A DNA stretch of 64,000 nucleotides, from NCBI RefSeq assembly GCF_013618865.1, contig NZ_JABSOE010000009.1:1-64000 (forward strand), given 5' to 3'. The notes under the pieces were generated by a model. That model was given only the letters and a program-made list of their open reading frames with translations. It was not told the origin of the DNA and searched no databases. The translations under genes and the position numbers were made by a program. Numbering within the stretch: the stretch's first letter is position 1; every line of letters begins with the position of its first letter. Shown piece by piece: positions 25,619 through 34,149 of this stretch. The DNA comes from Phocaeicola faecicola (GTDB taxonomy: Bacteria > Bacteroidota > Bacteroidia > Bacteroidales > Bacteroidaceae).

Positions 25619-27976
25619 ATGAAAGGATTACATACCTATTTCATCTTTTTGAGACGCAACCCTTCTTTTGCTTTCGTCAACCTGTTCGGACTGACCACGG
25701 CATTTGTCTTTGTACTGCTGATAGCGAATATGGTTACCCGCCAGCTGACGGCCGACCGGAAACTGAAGGATGTGGAACGTATCTATGTCTTGTCGAACGA
25801 ACATTACGCGGCCTCCCACTACCTGGTGGGAGAACGGCTGGCTTCGCGGTATCCCGACATAGAGGACTGGTGCGGAGTGAATACCGAGGGGATGGACAAC
25901 CTGATATATGCCACGTACCAGGATAAAAAGACGAGGGTCAGACTTCATGCGGTAAAGGAAAATTTCTTCCGTTTCTTCTCGTTCCGCCTGCTCCACGGCA
26001 ACCCCGACCAGGTGCTGGCCGACCGCTACAGCATAGTACTGACCGAATCGGGGGCCCGCAGGTTGTTCGGAAACGAAGATCCGGTGGGAAAGACCTTGCA
26101 GCTTTCGGGCGGCAAACAGCCGGTCTACACCGTAACCGGCATTGTGGAGGATATGGACCGTTCGCTGTTCAGTGCAGAGACCGACGGCTTCGTCCCCTTC
26201 GATATGGTAGATTACATCAACTATGGCAGCAGCCGGAACAATCCGCAGATGAACAATGCGGGAGGCACCATGATCTTTGCACGCTTCGCCAAGGGATGCG
26301 ACCCGAACGCAAAGAACAAAGACCTGCTGGATTTCCAGAAGAGTTTTTTCTGGCTGTACCAGTTCAACTACATGGAAAAGGCTTTATGGATACCGATGCG
26401 CGAACTGTATTTCTCAGAGATACTGGCCCCGAATATGGAACAGTACAGTCTGACCAAGGTGGTGATATTCGGAGTCTCCGGCCTGCTGATTCTGCTGATG
26501 GCTATCTTCAACTACCTCAGCATGAGCGTGGCACAGATCAGTTTCCGTGCCAAGGAAATGGCTACCCGCCGGCTACTGGAATCGTCGCAGACTGCCATCT
26601 TCTGGCGGATGATGGGCGAAGCCTTGCTGATGGTGGCGGCGGCGCTCGGACTGGCCTTCCTGATTGCACTGGCCATCGAGCCGCAGGTCGATAAGATTTT
26701 CCATACACGGACCGACCTGTATGGCGACCTCGGACCGCTTACCCTGGGCAGTTACCTGGCAGTAGCAGTGGCAGTCGCCTTTCTGGCCGGCTTTGTACCG
26801 GCCTCCCTGCTGGTACGCTACAAGCCGATAGACATTGTGAAGGGCAACCTGCGCAGGAAGACCAAGTCTGTTTACCTGAGGGCCCTGTACGTACTGCAAA
26901 CGGGACTGACGCTGGCCATGCTGTGCTGCAGCATCTATCTGGGCAGGAAAGTATACTGTGTCTTGCATGAGCCTCTGGGGTATAGCTACGGACAGGTACT
27001 GGACTATCCGCGCACAGGGACCCTGCAGCAGATGAGGCTTTTCAGAAGCGAGGCACTGAAACGGCCGTTCGTAAAATACGTGTGTTTCACGCAGGGAACC
27101 CCCAACAGCCGGGGCAACAATAACTCCATGCAGGCCTATACCGGACAGGATGATTTGAAGAACATCAGTTTCCAGGTGTTCCGTACCGATACAGTGTTTA
27201 CGCATATTTTCCGGATTCCGGTACAGCGGAAGGAACGGGCAACGGGGCACGGAGAGACATACCTGTTTTCGGAAAGCACTTTCCGGGAACTGGCACTGAA
27301 GCCGGAAGAGGTGACGGAAATCCGTACGCAGGACGATGCCTTCCCGGTCAACGGCTATTTCGGCGACCTGAAATTCGGTTCGATACTGGACATTCAAAGT
27401 CCGCACCTCATCTCGGAAATGCCGGCCGACAGCATCCGCCCCTGGAACATACTGGTAGACGTACAGGGAAATGATCCGGAAGCCTGCCGGAAAGAACTGG
27501 ACCGGTTGTATGCCCGCATCACAGAAGGCATTCCCTTCGATTCGTCCTGGTATGCCGACGAGGTAAAAGAGACGTACCGCGACATGATCGGGATGCAGCA
27601 GCTGCTCTTCGGATTTACGGCGGCAGCGTTCATCATCTCTCTGTCGGGACTGACTGCCATGAGCCTGTATTTCATCAGTCAGCGGAAGCGTGACATGGCC
27701 GTACGGAAGGTGTTCGGCTCGACCCAGCAAAAGGAGATGATGCGGCTGATGAAGTTCGTACTGGTCTCCCTGGGCATGGCACTCGTCATGGCACTGCCGC
27801 TGATCAGTATCGGTGTCCGGCTGATTGACCGGGCCGTGAATTTCCGGAACGGTATGGAAGGATGGATCCTACCGGTAGCCTTCCTGACCGTGGCTCTTCT
27901 GTCATTGGCCTCCATCTGGCTCATCAGCCGGCAGGCGGTAAGAGAAAACCCGGTCGACCATCTGAAAACCGAATAA
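25619..27976 (+). CDS. FtsX/MacB-type ABC transporter permease
   Basis: A 785-residue inner-membrane protein with the duplicated Bacteroidetes FtsX-like layout: one N-terminal helix (about 18-38), a periplasmic MacB-PCD domain, three helices around 285-410 (VVIFGVSGLLILLMAIFNYLSMS, MGEALLMVAAALGLAFLIAL, AVAVAVAFLAGFVPASLLV), a further helix near 430, a second periplasmic domain, and three C-terminal helices ending in the conserved RENPVDHLKTE tail. It is the first gene of sigma-54 operon 1. It would work with the ATPase at 28020 as a type VII ABC system, moving a substrate through the periplasm or transmitting force rather than importing. Confidence 0.92.
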   Translation: MKGLHTYFIFLRRNPSFAFVNLFGLTTAFVFVLLIANMVTRQLTADRKLKDVERIYVLSNEHYAASHYLVGERLASRYPDIEDWCGVNTEGMDNLIYATYQDKKTRVRLHAVKENFFRFFSFRLLHGNPDQVLADRYSIVLTESGARRLFGNEDPVGKTLQLSGGKQPVYTVTGIVEDMDRSLFSAETDGFVPFDMVDYINYGSSRNNPQMNNAGGTMIFARFAKGCDPNAKNKDLLDFQKSFFWLYQFNYMEKALWIPMRELYFSEILAPNMEQYSLTKVVIFGVSGLLILLMAIFNYLSMSVAQISFRAKEMATRRLLESSQTAIFWRMMGEALLMVAAALGLAFLIALAIEPQVDKIFHTRTDLYGDLGPLTLGSYLAVAVAVAFLAGFVPASLLVRYKPIDIVKGNLRRKTKSVYLRALYVLQTGLTLAMLCCSIYLGRKVYCVLHEPLGYSYGQVLDYPRTGTLQQMRLFRSEALKRPFVKYVCFTQGTPNSRGNNNSMQAYTGQDDLKNISFQVFRTDTVFTHIFRIPVQRKERATGHGETYLFSESTFRELALKPEEVTEIRTQDDAFPVNGYFGDLKFGSILDIQSPHLISEMPADSIRPWNILVDVQGNDPEACRKELDRLYARITEGIPFDSSWYADEVKETYRDMIGMQQLLFGFTAAAFIISLSGLTAMSLYFISQRKRDMAVRKVFGSTQQKEMMRLMKFVLVSLGMALVMALPLISIGVRLIDRAVNFRNGMEGWILPVAFLTVALLSLASIWLISRQAVRENPVDHLKTE

Positions 27977-28019
27977 TTCCTCACCACAAATAAATTAATA
28001 TCATTAAACATATACCATT

Positions 28020-28697
28020 ATGATCAAGATTGAAAATCTCAGCAAATCCTTCCGCACTACGGAAGTGGAAACCATTGCACTGAATAATGTAAGTCTGGAA
28101 GTCGGCGAAAAAGAGTTTGTGGCCATCATGGGCCCCTCGGGCTGCGGCAAGTCGACCTTGTTGAACATCCTGGGACTGCTGGATAATCCGTCATCGGGCA
28201 ATTATTACCTGGACGGAAAGGAGGTAGGGCATCTGAAAGAGAAAGGCCGTACCCGCGTCCGGAAAGGAAACATCGGTTTTGTGTTCCAGAGTTTCAACCT
28301 GATTGACGAGCTGAATGTATTTGAGAACGTGGAACTGCCGCTGACTTACCTGAACATCCCTGCCGACGAGCGCAAGCGCAGGGTGAACGAAATCCTGTCG
28401 CGCATGAACATCAGTCACCGGGCCAAACATTATCCGCAGCAGCTTTCGGGCGGACAGCAGCAGCGTGTGGCCATTGCCAGGGCAGTGGTATCGAATCCGA
28501 AGATTATTCTGGCGGATGAGCCTACCGGAAACCTGGATTCGAAGAACGGACAGGAGGTCATGGAACTGCTTACCGAACTGAACAAGGAGGGAACGACCAT
28601 TGTCATGGTGACGCACAGTCAGCGCGATGCAGGATTTGCAGGAAGAACCGTCCACCTGTTCGACGGACAGATTGTGTCTTCTATCGATGAGATGTAG
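28020..28697 (+). CDS. MacB/LolD-type ABC transporter ATPase
   Basis: A 225-residue nucleotide-binding subunit. Walker A is GPSGCGKST (about 40-48), the Q-loop is VFQSFNLID, the signature is [14 protein letters not shown], and Walker B is [12 protein letters not shown], all intact. The short length and [14 protein letters not shown] motif place it with MacB/LolD/FtsE. It is the only ATPase in the two sigma-54 operons, lying between two FtsX-type permeases, with a third permease in operon 2, so it may serve all three. Confidence 0.95.
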   Translation: MIKIENLSKSFRTTEVETIALNNVSLEVGEKEFVAIMGPSGCGKSTLLNILGLLDNPSSGNYYLDGKEVGHLKEKGRTRVRKGNIGFVFQSFNLIDELNVFENVELPLTYLNIPADERKRRVNEILSRMNISHRAKHYPQQLSGGQQQRVAIARAVVSNPKIILADEPTGNLDSKNGQEVMELLTELNKEGTTIVMVTHSQRDAGFAGRTVHLFDGQIVSSIDEM

Positions 28698-28778
28698 GTC
28701 ATCGGCCAGCTGACAGAAAGGTACAAACGGATGACTGATCACAGTATTAATGAATGAACAGATAACAGCATACAGGAT

Positions 28779-31160
28779 ATGAAACGGGCTTTTCAGAATC
28801 TTTTCCGGAAGGGGGAAGGGAATCCGATCAAGATTATCTGCCTGGGCGTGGGACTGGCCATCGGACTGGTCATGCTGGCGGAAGTTATCTTCGAACGGTC
28901 GTACGACAATTTTATTCCCCGGCTGGAGGATACGTATCAGATACAGAGTGCTTATGCGAGTTCGACCGACCTCAGCGAGCACAAGCAAAGAAATTATTCA
29001 AGTGTATCGGGGGCCATTGCTCCCGGTATCAAGACGTATTGCCCGGAGGTAGAGGCGGCTACACGGTATACGGAACTCAACTACGAGATGAAGCTGGTGA
29101 CGGAAGACCAGCGGATGATACAGGGTAATGCGTTTTTCTGCGACAGTGCTTTCTTCGATGTATTCCCGCGCGACCTGCTGGTGGGAGAAGATCCGCATAC
29201 GGGACTGGAGAAGGCGAATCAGGCTTATATTTCTTCGGAAATGAGTGAGAAACTGGGAGGCGAGATAGTTGGGAAGACCCTTTACTGGAAAGAATTTCCG
29301 CAGTTCCAGCTGACCGTGGCAGGGGTCTTCGAGGCCTTTCCGGAGAATACGCACCTTCCGAAGATGGACGTGCTGGTGGCCATGCCTACCATCGGACAGG
29401 TAAGCTGGGACGGCAGGAACAACTGGGTGGGAAATGACCGTTATGCCGGATACATACGGCTGGCTCCGGGCACCGACCCGAAAGTGCTGGCCCCGGGGGT
29501 TGAGCATATGATGGATGTGCACGGAATTACCGAAAGTATACGCCAGGCAGGCGGTACCCTGAAATACAGTTTCCAGCCGGTGGAGGAACTCTTTACGGCC
29601 TCCGATTATAACCGCATCATGAACCTGGTCTTCCTGGGATTCGGCATCATCATGCTGATGGTGGCGGTACTGAACTACATCCTGCTGGTGGTTTCCTCAC
29701 TGGTCAACCGGGCCAAGAGCATTGCGACCTACCGTTGCTACGGGGCCGGCAACAAGGAGATTTACCGGATGATTTTCGCAGAGTCGGGACTGCACTGCTT
29801 CCTGAGTCTGATACTGGCGGTATTGATTGTGTTCGGCCTGCAGGACTTTCTGCAGGAGCAGATCGGCCACAGTCTGTCGTCCCTCTTTCCTCCTGCGACT
29901 CTGGTGGTATGCCTGGGAGTAACCCTGGCCGTGGCTGCGGCATGCGGTCTCCTGCCGGGATATTTCTATACCCGTATTCCGGTGACTTATGCCTACCGCC
30001 GGTATACGGAACATAAACGGTTGTGGAAACTGGGACTGCTCTTCGTGCAGTTCCTGCTGACCTCGCTGTTTGTGTGCCTGCTGACCGTCATCGGTCTGCA
30101 ATATCATAACCTGACGCATTTCCAGACCGGTTTCGAATACCGGAACGTAGTGTATGTCTCACTGCCCGGAACGAAACCGGTGGAACGGGAACGGTGTGTG
30201 CAGGAACTGAAAAAACTGCCGAATGTCAGTGGGGTGACCTGGGGATATCAGGAGATGTTCCTGACCTGCAGCGGCAATAATGTGTTCATGGAGGGAGAAG
30301 ACAGGCAACTGTTCAACGTGGCGGATATGTACCTGGTGGGACTGGATTATCACCGGACGTTCGAGATTCCGGTCATTGAGGGACGCACGTTCACCCCTCA
30401 TCTGAGAGACAGCCTGACACAGGAGGTGATGGTGAGCCGCAGTTTTGTGGAGAAGATGAAGCAACTGGGTATCTGGAAGGATTCTCCCATCGGAAAGACC
30501 TTCTGTATTACGGATCACCAGGGACAGGCCAGAATATGCGGGGTGTATGAGAACATCCAGCTGGGATCGCAGGTAGCTGAAAAGTATGATTCCCGTCCTA
30601 CGGTCATGTTTTACGGGAATGAGCCCAACCACCAGCTGTATATACGACTGAAAGAAACGGGCAGCCGGCAAATGGAAGAGATACAGCGGGTGATTACGGA
30701 GACCATGCCCAGTCAGGACAAGAAGGTATACAGTCTGAACATGGACATGGAGAACCTCTACAATGGGGTCCTGCACATACGGAACAGCGTCCTCTTTGCC
30801 GGCATCTGTATCCTGCTCATCGCACTCATCGGACTGACGGCCTATGTAAGGGATGAGGTCAACCGCCGCCGCTCGGAAATTGCCATCCGCATGATACACG
30901 GTGCAGGCATCGGCAACGTGGAACGGCTCTTCCTCGGCGACCTGCTGAAGACGGCCTTGCCGGCAATACTGACAGGAGGCATGGTGGCTTACCTGCTGAG
31001 CCGGCAGATGCTGGAACTGTTTGCCACGAAAATCGACCTGACGGCAGGGCTGTTCGGCGGATGCATGCTGGCCGTACTGGGCTGTATCCTGGCACAGGCT
31101 GCAGGACTGATAAGAAAGGCGGCACAGACCAATCCTACCATCAATCTGCGGACGGAATAG
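28779..31160 (+). CDS. FtsX/MacB-type ABC transporter permease
   Basis: A 793-residue paralogue of the permease at 25619, with the same layout: an N-terminal helix (about 17-35), a periplasmic domain, three helices at about 285-400 (IMNLVFLGFGIIMLMVAVLNYILLVVSS and following), a helix near 420, a second periplasmic domain, and three C-terminal helices. The tail INLRTE resembles the HLKTE/SIKTE ends of its paralogues. It ends operon 1 at a strong terminator. It lies 81 bp after the ATPase gene. Two different permeases with one ATPase suggest a heterodimer. Confidence 0.92.
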   Translation: MKRAFQNLFRKGEGNPIKIICLGVGLAIGLVMLAEVIFERSYDNFIPRLEDTYQIQSAYASSTDLSEHKQRNYSSVSGAIAPGIKTYCPEVEAATRYTELNYEMKLVTEDQRMIQGNAFFCDSAFFDVFPRDLLVGEDPHTGLEKANQAYISSEMSEKLGGEIVGKTLYWKEFPQFQLTVAGVFEAFPENTHLPKMDVLVAMPTIGQVSWDGRNNWVGNDRYAGYIRLAPGTDPKVLAPGVEHMMDVHGITESIRQAGGTLKYSFQPVEELFTASDYNRIMNLVFLGFGIIMLMVAVLNYILLVVSSLVNRAKSIATYRCYGAGNKEIYRMIFAESGLHCFLSLILAVLIVFGLQDFLQEQIGHSLSSLFPPATLVVCLGVTLAVAAACGLLPGYFYTRIPVTYAYRRYTEHKRLWKLGLLFVQFLLTSLFVCLLTVIGLQYHNLTHFQTGFEYRNVVYVSLPGTKPVERERCVQELKKLPNVSGVTWGYQEMFLTCSGNNVFMEGEDRQLFNVADMYLVGLDYHRTFEIPVIEGRTFTPHLRDSLTQEVMVSRSFVEKMKQLGIWKDSPIGKTFCITDHQGQARICGVYENIQLGSQVAEKYDSRPTVMFYGNEPNHQLYIRLKETGSRQMEEIQRVITETMPSQDKKVYSLNMDMENLYNGVLHIRNSVLFAGICILLIALIGLTAYVRDEVNRRRSEIAIRMIHGAGIGNVERLFLGDLLKTALPAILTGGMVAYLLSRQMLELFATKIDLTAGLFGGCMLAVLGCILAQAAGLIRKAAQTNPTINLRTE

Positions 31161-31233
31161 CCTAGACGGCATCCGTCTGGCAGACGGAAAATAACATGGA
31201 CAGAGAAGGCTGAAAGGGATTCAGAGTAATACA

Positions 31234-31279
31234 CACGCCGGTGGAATCAAGGAGTTTTCCAAGTGATTCCACCGGCGTG
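31234..31279. terminator. Strong hairpin between convergent operon 1 and the kinase gene
   Basis: CACGCCGGTGGAATCA (31234-31249) pairs perfectly with TGATTCCACCGGCGTG (31264-31279), a 16-bp stem. There is no long T-run on either side, but its position between convergent genes supports a terminator for both. Confidence 0.75.
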
Positions 31280-31284
31280 CTTCG

Positions 31285-32589
31285 TTATTCAAATTCCAGG
31301 ACGAAGGTGGTGTTCCATCCTCCGGTACCGGCCTGCAGGAGACTGATGCTTCCTCCCGAAAGTTTCATGATCTGGCGCGACAGCGAAAGACCGATGCCGT
31401 TGCCGTCGCTGCGGGTAGTGAAGAAGGGAACGAATATCTGCTCGGCCACGTTGTCAGGAATGGCCGGACCGTTGTTGCTGAAATGCACAAAGACATGGTC
31501 TTCCTTCGAACTGTACGCACGGACGTGAATCCGTCCTTCCGCCTCTCCAATGGCCTGCACGGCATTCCGGGTCAGGTTGATCAGCACCTGCCGGATCAGG
31601 TTCGGGTCGGCATAAATCATCAGGTCGGAGGGCTCTATCTGTAACGTCAGACTGACGGACGGAGGAACCAGTCCCAGCCGCTCTACCTGCTGCAGCAAGT
31701 CGAGCAGGTAAAAAGGTTCGGGAGAAGGCTTCTGCAAGGCGGAGAACTTCCGGTAGCTGTCGACAAAGGAAATCAGACCGGCAGAAGTATCGTGAATGGC
31801 CCGGATGCCCTCGTACAAAGGAGTGCCCAGTACATCCGGACGCTTCAGGAAAGTCTCGCTCAACGAGGAAATCGGAGCAATGGAATTCATGATCTCGTGC
31901 GTCAGTACCCGGGTCAGTTTTACCCATGAATCCAATTCCTTCGCATCCAGTTCACTGCGAATATCGTTCAACGTCAGGATACGCACCTGTCCACTTCCCA
32001 GTTGCATGATGGAAGCCCGCACCAGCAGCTGCACCTCCCCTTTGGGAGTAGACAGGCGGATGTGGCAGCGCTCCCCCGTGCGCAGGTTCCGCAACTGACG
32101 GGGAATCTCCTCCCCGTACCGCTCCAGCTGCTGCAGGGTAGCCAATACCGGCAAACCCAGGAGAGAAGCCGCCACTGGGTTGGTCTGTATCACCTTGCCC
32201 TCCTCATCCAGTACCACAATGCCCGAAGTCACGCTGGAAAGAATCTGTTCATAAAAACGTTCGCGCTGCTCCATCAGGTGCTTCTGCTCTCCCATCAGAT
32301 CGCCGAACTGGTTCAGGGTATCCTGCAGGATCCGTTCCCCGCCCGAATGTCCATAAGCCGGAAGGCGGAACGAATAATCACGGTTGCGGATGGCCTCCAG
32401 CATCAGCCAGCTCTTCTCACGCAGCTGCTTCTGTGCCTGCCGGTAGAGCAGGAAGGCACCTCCGCACAACAGCAAGCCTGCTGCCATCTCCTTCCAGTTG
32501 TCCTGCACCACCCCCAAGGTAACCAGTACGGTACCTATCACCAGGGCCAGCAGACGGAAGGTCAGTGAATAAATCCATCTAGAGTCCAT
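31285..32589 (-). CDS. Sensor histidine kinase, NtrY-like, partner of the sigma-54 activator
   Basis: A 434-residue membrane kinase with two N-terminal transmembrane helices (about 8-28 and 34-50) and almost no periplasmic loop, so it probably senses the membrane or an intracellular state. A PAS-like domain follows (about 110-215, EQILSSVTSGIVVLDEEGKVIQTNPVAASLLGLP). The phosphoacceptor histidine is His231 in LTHEIMNSIAPISSLSE, and the ATPase domain has NLTRNAVQAI, FSNNGPAIP and GNGIGLSLSRQIM. It overlaps the response regulator gene by 11 bp, so the two are translationally coupled. Confidence 0.93.
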   Translation of the reverse strand: MDSRWIYSLTFRLLALVIGTVLVTLGVVQDNWKEMAAGLLLCGGAFLLYRQAQKQLREKSWLMLEAIRNRDYSFRLPAYGHSGGERILQDTLNQFGDLMGEQKHLMEQRERFYEQILSSVTSGIVVLDEEGKVIQTNPVAASLLGLPVLATLQQLERYGEEIPRQLRNLRTGERCHIRLSTPKGEVQLLVRASIMQLGSGQVRILTLNDIRSELDAKELDSWVKLTRVLTHEIMNSIAPISSLSETFLKRPDVLGTPLYEGIRAIHDTSAGLISFVDSYRKFSALQKPSPEPFYLLDLLQQVERLGLVPPSVSLTLQIEPSDLMIYADPNLIRQVLINLTRNAVQAIGEAEGRIHVRAYSSKEDHVFVHFSNNGPAIPDNVAEQIFVPFFTTRSDGNGIGLSLSRQIMKLSGGSISLLQAGTGGWNTTFVLEFE

Positions 32590-33955
32590 AGCGTTTCATC
32601 TTGTTATACAATGTCTGCCGCGTAATGCCCAACTGGGCAGCAGCCTGAGAAAGATTTCCCTCACACTGTTCGATGGCGCGTTTCACCATGCTCCGCTCCA
32701 TCTCATCCAGGGTATGAAATTCGGTAGCCGCTTCCTGTACCGGCGCTGCAGCCGGAGCAAGCGAAGCATTCAGCTGCAGGGTATCTGCCTGAATCGTCTC
32801 ACCGTCGGACAGGATGACCGCCTTCTCCACCGCATGCTGCAGTTCGCGGATATTGCCCGACCAGGGATGTTCCAGCAGGCGTCTCGCCGCCTCGGGAGAG
32901 AAGGTCTTCTCCCCGCTGCCATACTGACGGGTATACTGCTCCAGGAAACGCTTGGCCAGCGGAAGGATGTCTTCTTTCCGTTCCCGCAAGGCCGGAAGGT
33001 GAAGGTGAATGGTGTTGATGCGATAAAGCAGGTCTTCGCGGAATTCCCCGTTACGGACCATCTCCTCCAGGTTGCGGTTGGTGGCACAGATCAGCCGGAT
33101 ATTGGTCGGACAGGGAGTATTGCTTCCCACCTTCACATAGGCCCGTTTCTGAATCACGGTAAGCAATTTGGCCTGCAGGTGATACGGCAGGTTGGCTATC
33201 TCATCCAGGAACAAGGTACCTCCGTCGGCAGCCTCAAACCGTCCGGCACGGTCAGTATGGGCATCCGTAAACGAACCCTTCACGTGTCCGAACAGTTCAC
33301 TTTCGAAAAGCGACTCCGTCACAGCCCCCATATCCACGGAGACCATCGGTCCGGAATGCCGATTCGACAAGCGGTGGATTTCGCGGGCCAGCATGTCCTT
33401 TCCGGTACCGTTCTCCCCGGTAATCAGGATATTGGCATCGGTGGTACTCACTTTCTCGACCAGCATGCGCAGCGGACGTATGGCAGCAGAATTGCCCCAG
33501 AACATGGTAGACTCCTGAACGGCAGGGGCCTTTCGGGAAGCCTTCGGGTCTTTTCTGTCGCCACAGACTTTCTGATAGGTTTCCTGCAAGGTCTGTACCA
33601 GACGGGTGTTGTCCCAGGGCTTCACCACAAAATCAGAGGCCCCTTCCTTGATGCCCGTCACGGCAAGATTGATATCGGCATACGCAGTGAAAAGTACCAC
33701 TCCGGTACGGGGAGAAAGGCGTTTGATCTCGCGCAACCAGAACAGTCCTTCGTTTCCGCTGTTGATACCCGACGAGAAGTTCATATCAAGCAGCACCACA
33801 TCGATTTTCTCCTTGGCCAGGAGGGTAGGAAGTGTCACCGGAGAACTGAGCGTCAGTACGCGGAAGAAATAATCGCCCAAAAGGTATTGAAGCGAAGTCA
33901 GAATGTTACGGTTGTCGTCTACAACCAGCAGGGTTCCTTGTTTTGTCATTTTCAT
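32579..33955 (-). CDS. Sigma-54-dependent response regulator (NtrC family)
   Basis: About 458 residues from ATG 33955 (or 456 from 33949); the open frame extends further upstream but that part has no homology signature. Receiver domain with DD13-14 and phosphoacceptor Asp57 (VVLLDMNFSSG). AAA+ domain with Walker A GENGTGKDML, the sigma-54-contact loop as GSFTDA in FGHVKGSFTDAHTDRAGRFE in place of GAFTGA, and Walker B GGTLFLDEIANL. C-terminal Fis-type helix-turn-helix GNLSQAAAQLGITRQTLYNKMKRYGL. It should activate the two sigma-54 promoters that flank it through the TGTCTAA-type sites. No rpoN gene is in the window. Confidence 0.95.
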   Translation of the reverse strand: MKMTKQGTLLVVDDNRNILTSLQYLLGDYFFRVLTLSSPVTLPTLLAKEKIDVVLLDMNFSSGINSGNEGLFWLREIKRLSPRTGVVLFTAYADINLAVTGIKEGASDFVVKPWDNTRLVQTLQETYQKVCGDRKDPKASRKAPAVQESTMFWGNSAAIRPLRMLVEKVSTTDANILITGENGTGKDMLAREIHRLSNRHSGPMVSVDMGAVTESLFESELFGHVKGSFTDAHTDRAGRFEAADGGTLFLDEIANLPYHLQAKLLTVIQKRAYVKVGSNTPCPTNIRLICATNRNLEEMVRNGEFREDLLYRINTIHLHLPALRERKEDILPLAKRFLEQYTRQYGSGEKTFSPEAARRLLEHPWSGNIRELQHAVEKAVILSDGETIQADTLQLNASLAPAAAPVQEAATEFHTLDEMERSMVKRAIEQCEGNLSQAAAQLGITRQTLYNKMKRYGL

Positions 33956-33973
33956 CAGATTTTTTGCACGAAG

Positions 33974-33981
33974 CAAAGATA
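33974..33981 (-). promoter_or_regulatory. -7 box for the response regulator-kinase operon
   Basis: On the minus strand TATCTTTG lies 18 bp before ATG 33955. The twin activator sites (34014-34052) lie 33-71 bp upstream of it, so the regulator may also control its own primary-sigma promoter. Confidence 0.5.
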
Positions 33982-34013
33982 AGGAAAGATAAAAAAGGAA
34001 GGCGGATTGGGAG

Positions 34014-34052
34014 TGACAAAAAATTAGACACTTGCTGTCTAATTTTTTGTCA
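34014..34052. promoter_or_regulatory. Twin activator sites forming a perfect 39-bp inverted repeat
   Basis: TGACAAAAAATTAGACA (34014-34030) and its exact reverse complement TGTCTAATTTTTTGTCA (34036-34052) are separated by CTTGC. Each 17-bp arm resembles TGTCTAAATATTAGACA at 25497 (14 and 13 of 17 matches in the same orientation). Starts are 22 bp apart, as in the other pair, and the second begins 70 bp before the TGG of the sigma-54 promoter at 34106. Confidence 0.78.
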
Positions 34053-34104
34053 TCTCTGCGGAAACGATATTTAACAAGTCGCTGTATCAAAGCAACTTAC
34101 ATTT

Positions 34105-34120
34105 ATGGCACGGATTTTGA
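34105..34120 (+). promoter_or_regulatory. Sigma-54 promoter for operon 2 (TolC-HlyD-GIN-permease)
   Basis: ATGGCACGGATTTTGA fits TGGCACG-N4-TTGCW with the right spacing and one mismatch in the -12 box (A for C). The tolC-like gene starts 30 bp downstream. Confidence 0.82.
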
Positions 34121-34149
34121 TTTATCTCCGGCGAAGAAAATAAGCAAAA

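Noticed and set aside
26528-26545. TGGCACAG and other TGGCAC matches within coding regions as sigma-54 promoters
   Set aside because: They lack a TTG at the correct -12 spacing and are inside genes.
32714-33982. Plus-strand open frame (422 codons) opposite the sigma-54 activator gene
   Set aside because: Antisense to a gene with clear receiver, AAA+ and Fis domains. No family signature.
33956-34090. N-terminal extension of the response regulator to 34090
   Set aside because: Encodes a non-homologous peptide across the activator sites; the receiver domain begins directly after ATG 33955.
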